The position numbers and the translations under genes were made by a program. 64,000 nt of DNA, from NCBI RefSeq assembly GCF_003672135.1, contig NC_039514.1, positions 6,143,287-6,207,286 on the forward strand, read 5' to 3'. Source of the DNA: Ooceraea biroi. Its lineage: Eukaryota; Arthropoda; Insecta; Hymenoptera; Formicidae. Below are positions 62,356 through 64,000 of this stretch, in pieces; positions within the stretch are counted from its first letter, which is position 1; each line of letters opens with the position of its first letter. The notes beneath the pieces were generated by a model. The model had not been told where the DNA came from, searched no databases, and saw only the letters and a program-made list of their open reading frames with translations.

Positions 62356-63850
62356 CGTGACAACCGTCTCCCTAAATTAGCGGCGACGACCGACGTTGTT
62401 CCTCGCGACGAGGCGCGTCTCCTCTCGCGGATAAAACGCCGGATGAAACATTCGCGCAGATGTCTGGACCGTTTTTAATTACGCGCTCGGATGTCGAGAC
62501 AAAAGGAAAGTGGGGTGCGCAGGGGGAGGAGGCAACCAACCGATGGCGGGCGGAGGGCGACTCCACTCCGCGCGCGTGAAGGGCAAGGAACAGGAAAGGG
62601 GAAAAAAAAGAAATGCGTGGCCATAAAACATCCGTGCAATAAAGCTGCCTGCAACAACGGGCGGGCAAGCAGGCAGGCTGCATATTTTAAGAAATTAATT
62701 TGTCGAAGGACAAATTGCCCCCGTTTTTCGAGACGCGGGAGAGAAGTCGAGCGCGAGAGCAGTTTTAAGGGGTGAAGGGGTGTTCAGTCTTCTCGCCTCT
62801 CCTCTCGATATCTTCTTTTATTTCTCTCTCTCGTTTTTTTTTCTTTGTGTTCTCTCCTTCGGTGATTTTATCCCGGGAAGGGTGTGCCGCGAGTGGTTGC
62901 GAGTCGCGCGAGCGCGGAACAAAGGGAAGAAATGCGAGCGATTCCTCGCCCCGAGCGGGGGCGAAAAGTCCGCTGCGGCTAATTTACGTAGTCATAAATC
63001 TTCCCGCATCGCGGTGTAGCTCAGCCTCGTTGAAATTTCGACTACGGAGAAATAATAAGCGGGCGCAATTTGCGGAGAATCAGCTAAACGAGGGCAAAGA
63101 TGGAGGTCCGGCTTGAAGAGAGTACAAATCAAGTATTTATAAAATGAGGTGGAAAGATGGTAAGACATTTGCCCAAGCGCTTCCTCAATTCTTGTCGAAG
63201 AAAGTCCAAACCGGGACTTGAGCACAGAAAAAAATTACAAGTACATTATAAAATAATATTAATATTTTTTATTTAATTTGTATCATTATGAAGAAAAAAG
63301 AAAATGTTGCACCACGTTTCCCATTGAAACTTCCGGGAAGTTTCATTCTCATTTGTCTCGATTCTTTTGAGTAATGATCCAATCGATTGTTCAATTCTCA
63401 ATAGAAGAATCGTTCAACAGACTTGGGTAGAAATTATTCCTCCTAATTGCACCAAATAATTAAATAAAATGAATCGTATCCGGTGAAGTCGCGTTGGCGA
63501 GTATCTCGCAACATCGAGATCGATTTATCGCCGCTCTCGCGGTTCGAATGACGACCGCCTGATCACAACGAGAGACGACAGGAAAAGGAGGGAACGTCTC
63601 GTCGGCCCCCGCTTTTCTCTCGACGTGCATAGATAATCCCGCATCCAGTCGGCGAAGAAACGGAGAACATTATTTATGCCTCTCCGCTTTTATGGGTGCG
63701 AGAGACAGCGACTTGTCTCTGTCTTTCTCTCTCAGCTTGTTCCGAGTCTTTAGTCGGTTTTCTTTCGGTTGCTTCTCCTTTCGTCTTTCTAAATCCGCAG
63801 ATGTTTCAATGAAAAACACGTTTTTGCAGAATTTTTGATTTATTATTAAG

Positions 63851-63870
63851 AATGAGGTAAAATGAGGTAA
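63851..63870 (+). repeat. Ten-base direct duplication
   Basis: AATGAGGTAA is repeated back to back. Confidence 0.85.
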
Positions 63871-64000
63871 AAATATCTGTCCAAAAAATAATGCCGAAGG
63901 AAGTCATTGGGGCAAAAGGTTAAAATCTGACATAGAAGTATTCGGAGAGAAATTATATATTTTATATCGAACATCTGTTTCTAACCGACCGAGAAAAATT

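Larger units (their letters stand above)
59501..64000. other. Gene-free stretch to the window end
   Basis: No gene is recognised. It holds CT tracts near 60945-60990 and 61084-61119, AT-rich palindromic sequence at 61880-61945, a small tandem/inverted repeat at 62302-62355 and a ten-base duplication (AATGAGGTAA twice) at 63851-63870. Confidence 0.55.

Overview
The window is insect nuclear DNA, most likely from a hymenopteran and plausibly an ant. It has one clearly intron-split protein gene with GT-AG introns, a very high density of CpG dinucleotides, many GA/CT and trinucleotide microsatellites, small palindromic transposon remnants and a mariner-type end. Nothing bacterial or viral was seen: no operons, no Shine-Dalgarno sites, no rRNA, no CRISPR. 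I cannot name the species from sequence alone.

Layout. Positions 1 to about 50,170 contain no protein gene I can support. They hold a roughly 250-290 bp foldback (MITE-like) element at 966-1255, a tRNA-like/SINE-like sequence with pol III boxes at 4475-4560, a purine-rich minisatellite at 12525-12725, a GC-rich block at 19970-20520, a degraded mariner end at 35943-36140, a diverged ~90 bp tandem repeat at 38885-39165, a possible piggyBac-type terminus at 40864, and many simple repeats and short hairpins. Positions 50,175-52,704 (+) encode a sugar transporter of the major facilitator superfamily. It is closest in motifs to the insect facilitated trehalose transporter (Tret1-like) group and has five coding exons that join in frame, with a poly(A) signal at 52773. 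Positions 52,780-64,000 again show no supportable gene, only AT-rich hairpins, a (GAT)n tract and GC/CT-rich blocks around 56.2-58.4 kb and 60.9-61.4 kb.

How it works together. Only one gene can be reconstructed, so no pathway or system can be read from this window. The transporter has every hallmark loop motif of its family, intact splice sites and a 466-residue reading frame if translation starts at 50175. Its N-terminus is the one uncertain part, because a good splice acceptor at 50250 suggests that an upstream exon may supply the real start. The rest looks like intergenic or intronic insect DNA. The open frames there are mostly low-complexity or arginine/serine-rich, as expected by chance in CpG-rich sequence. 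I found no convincing undescribed system; the findings are mainly unusual secondary structures, repeats and gene-model questions.
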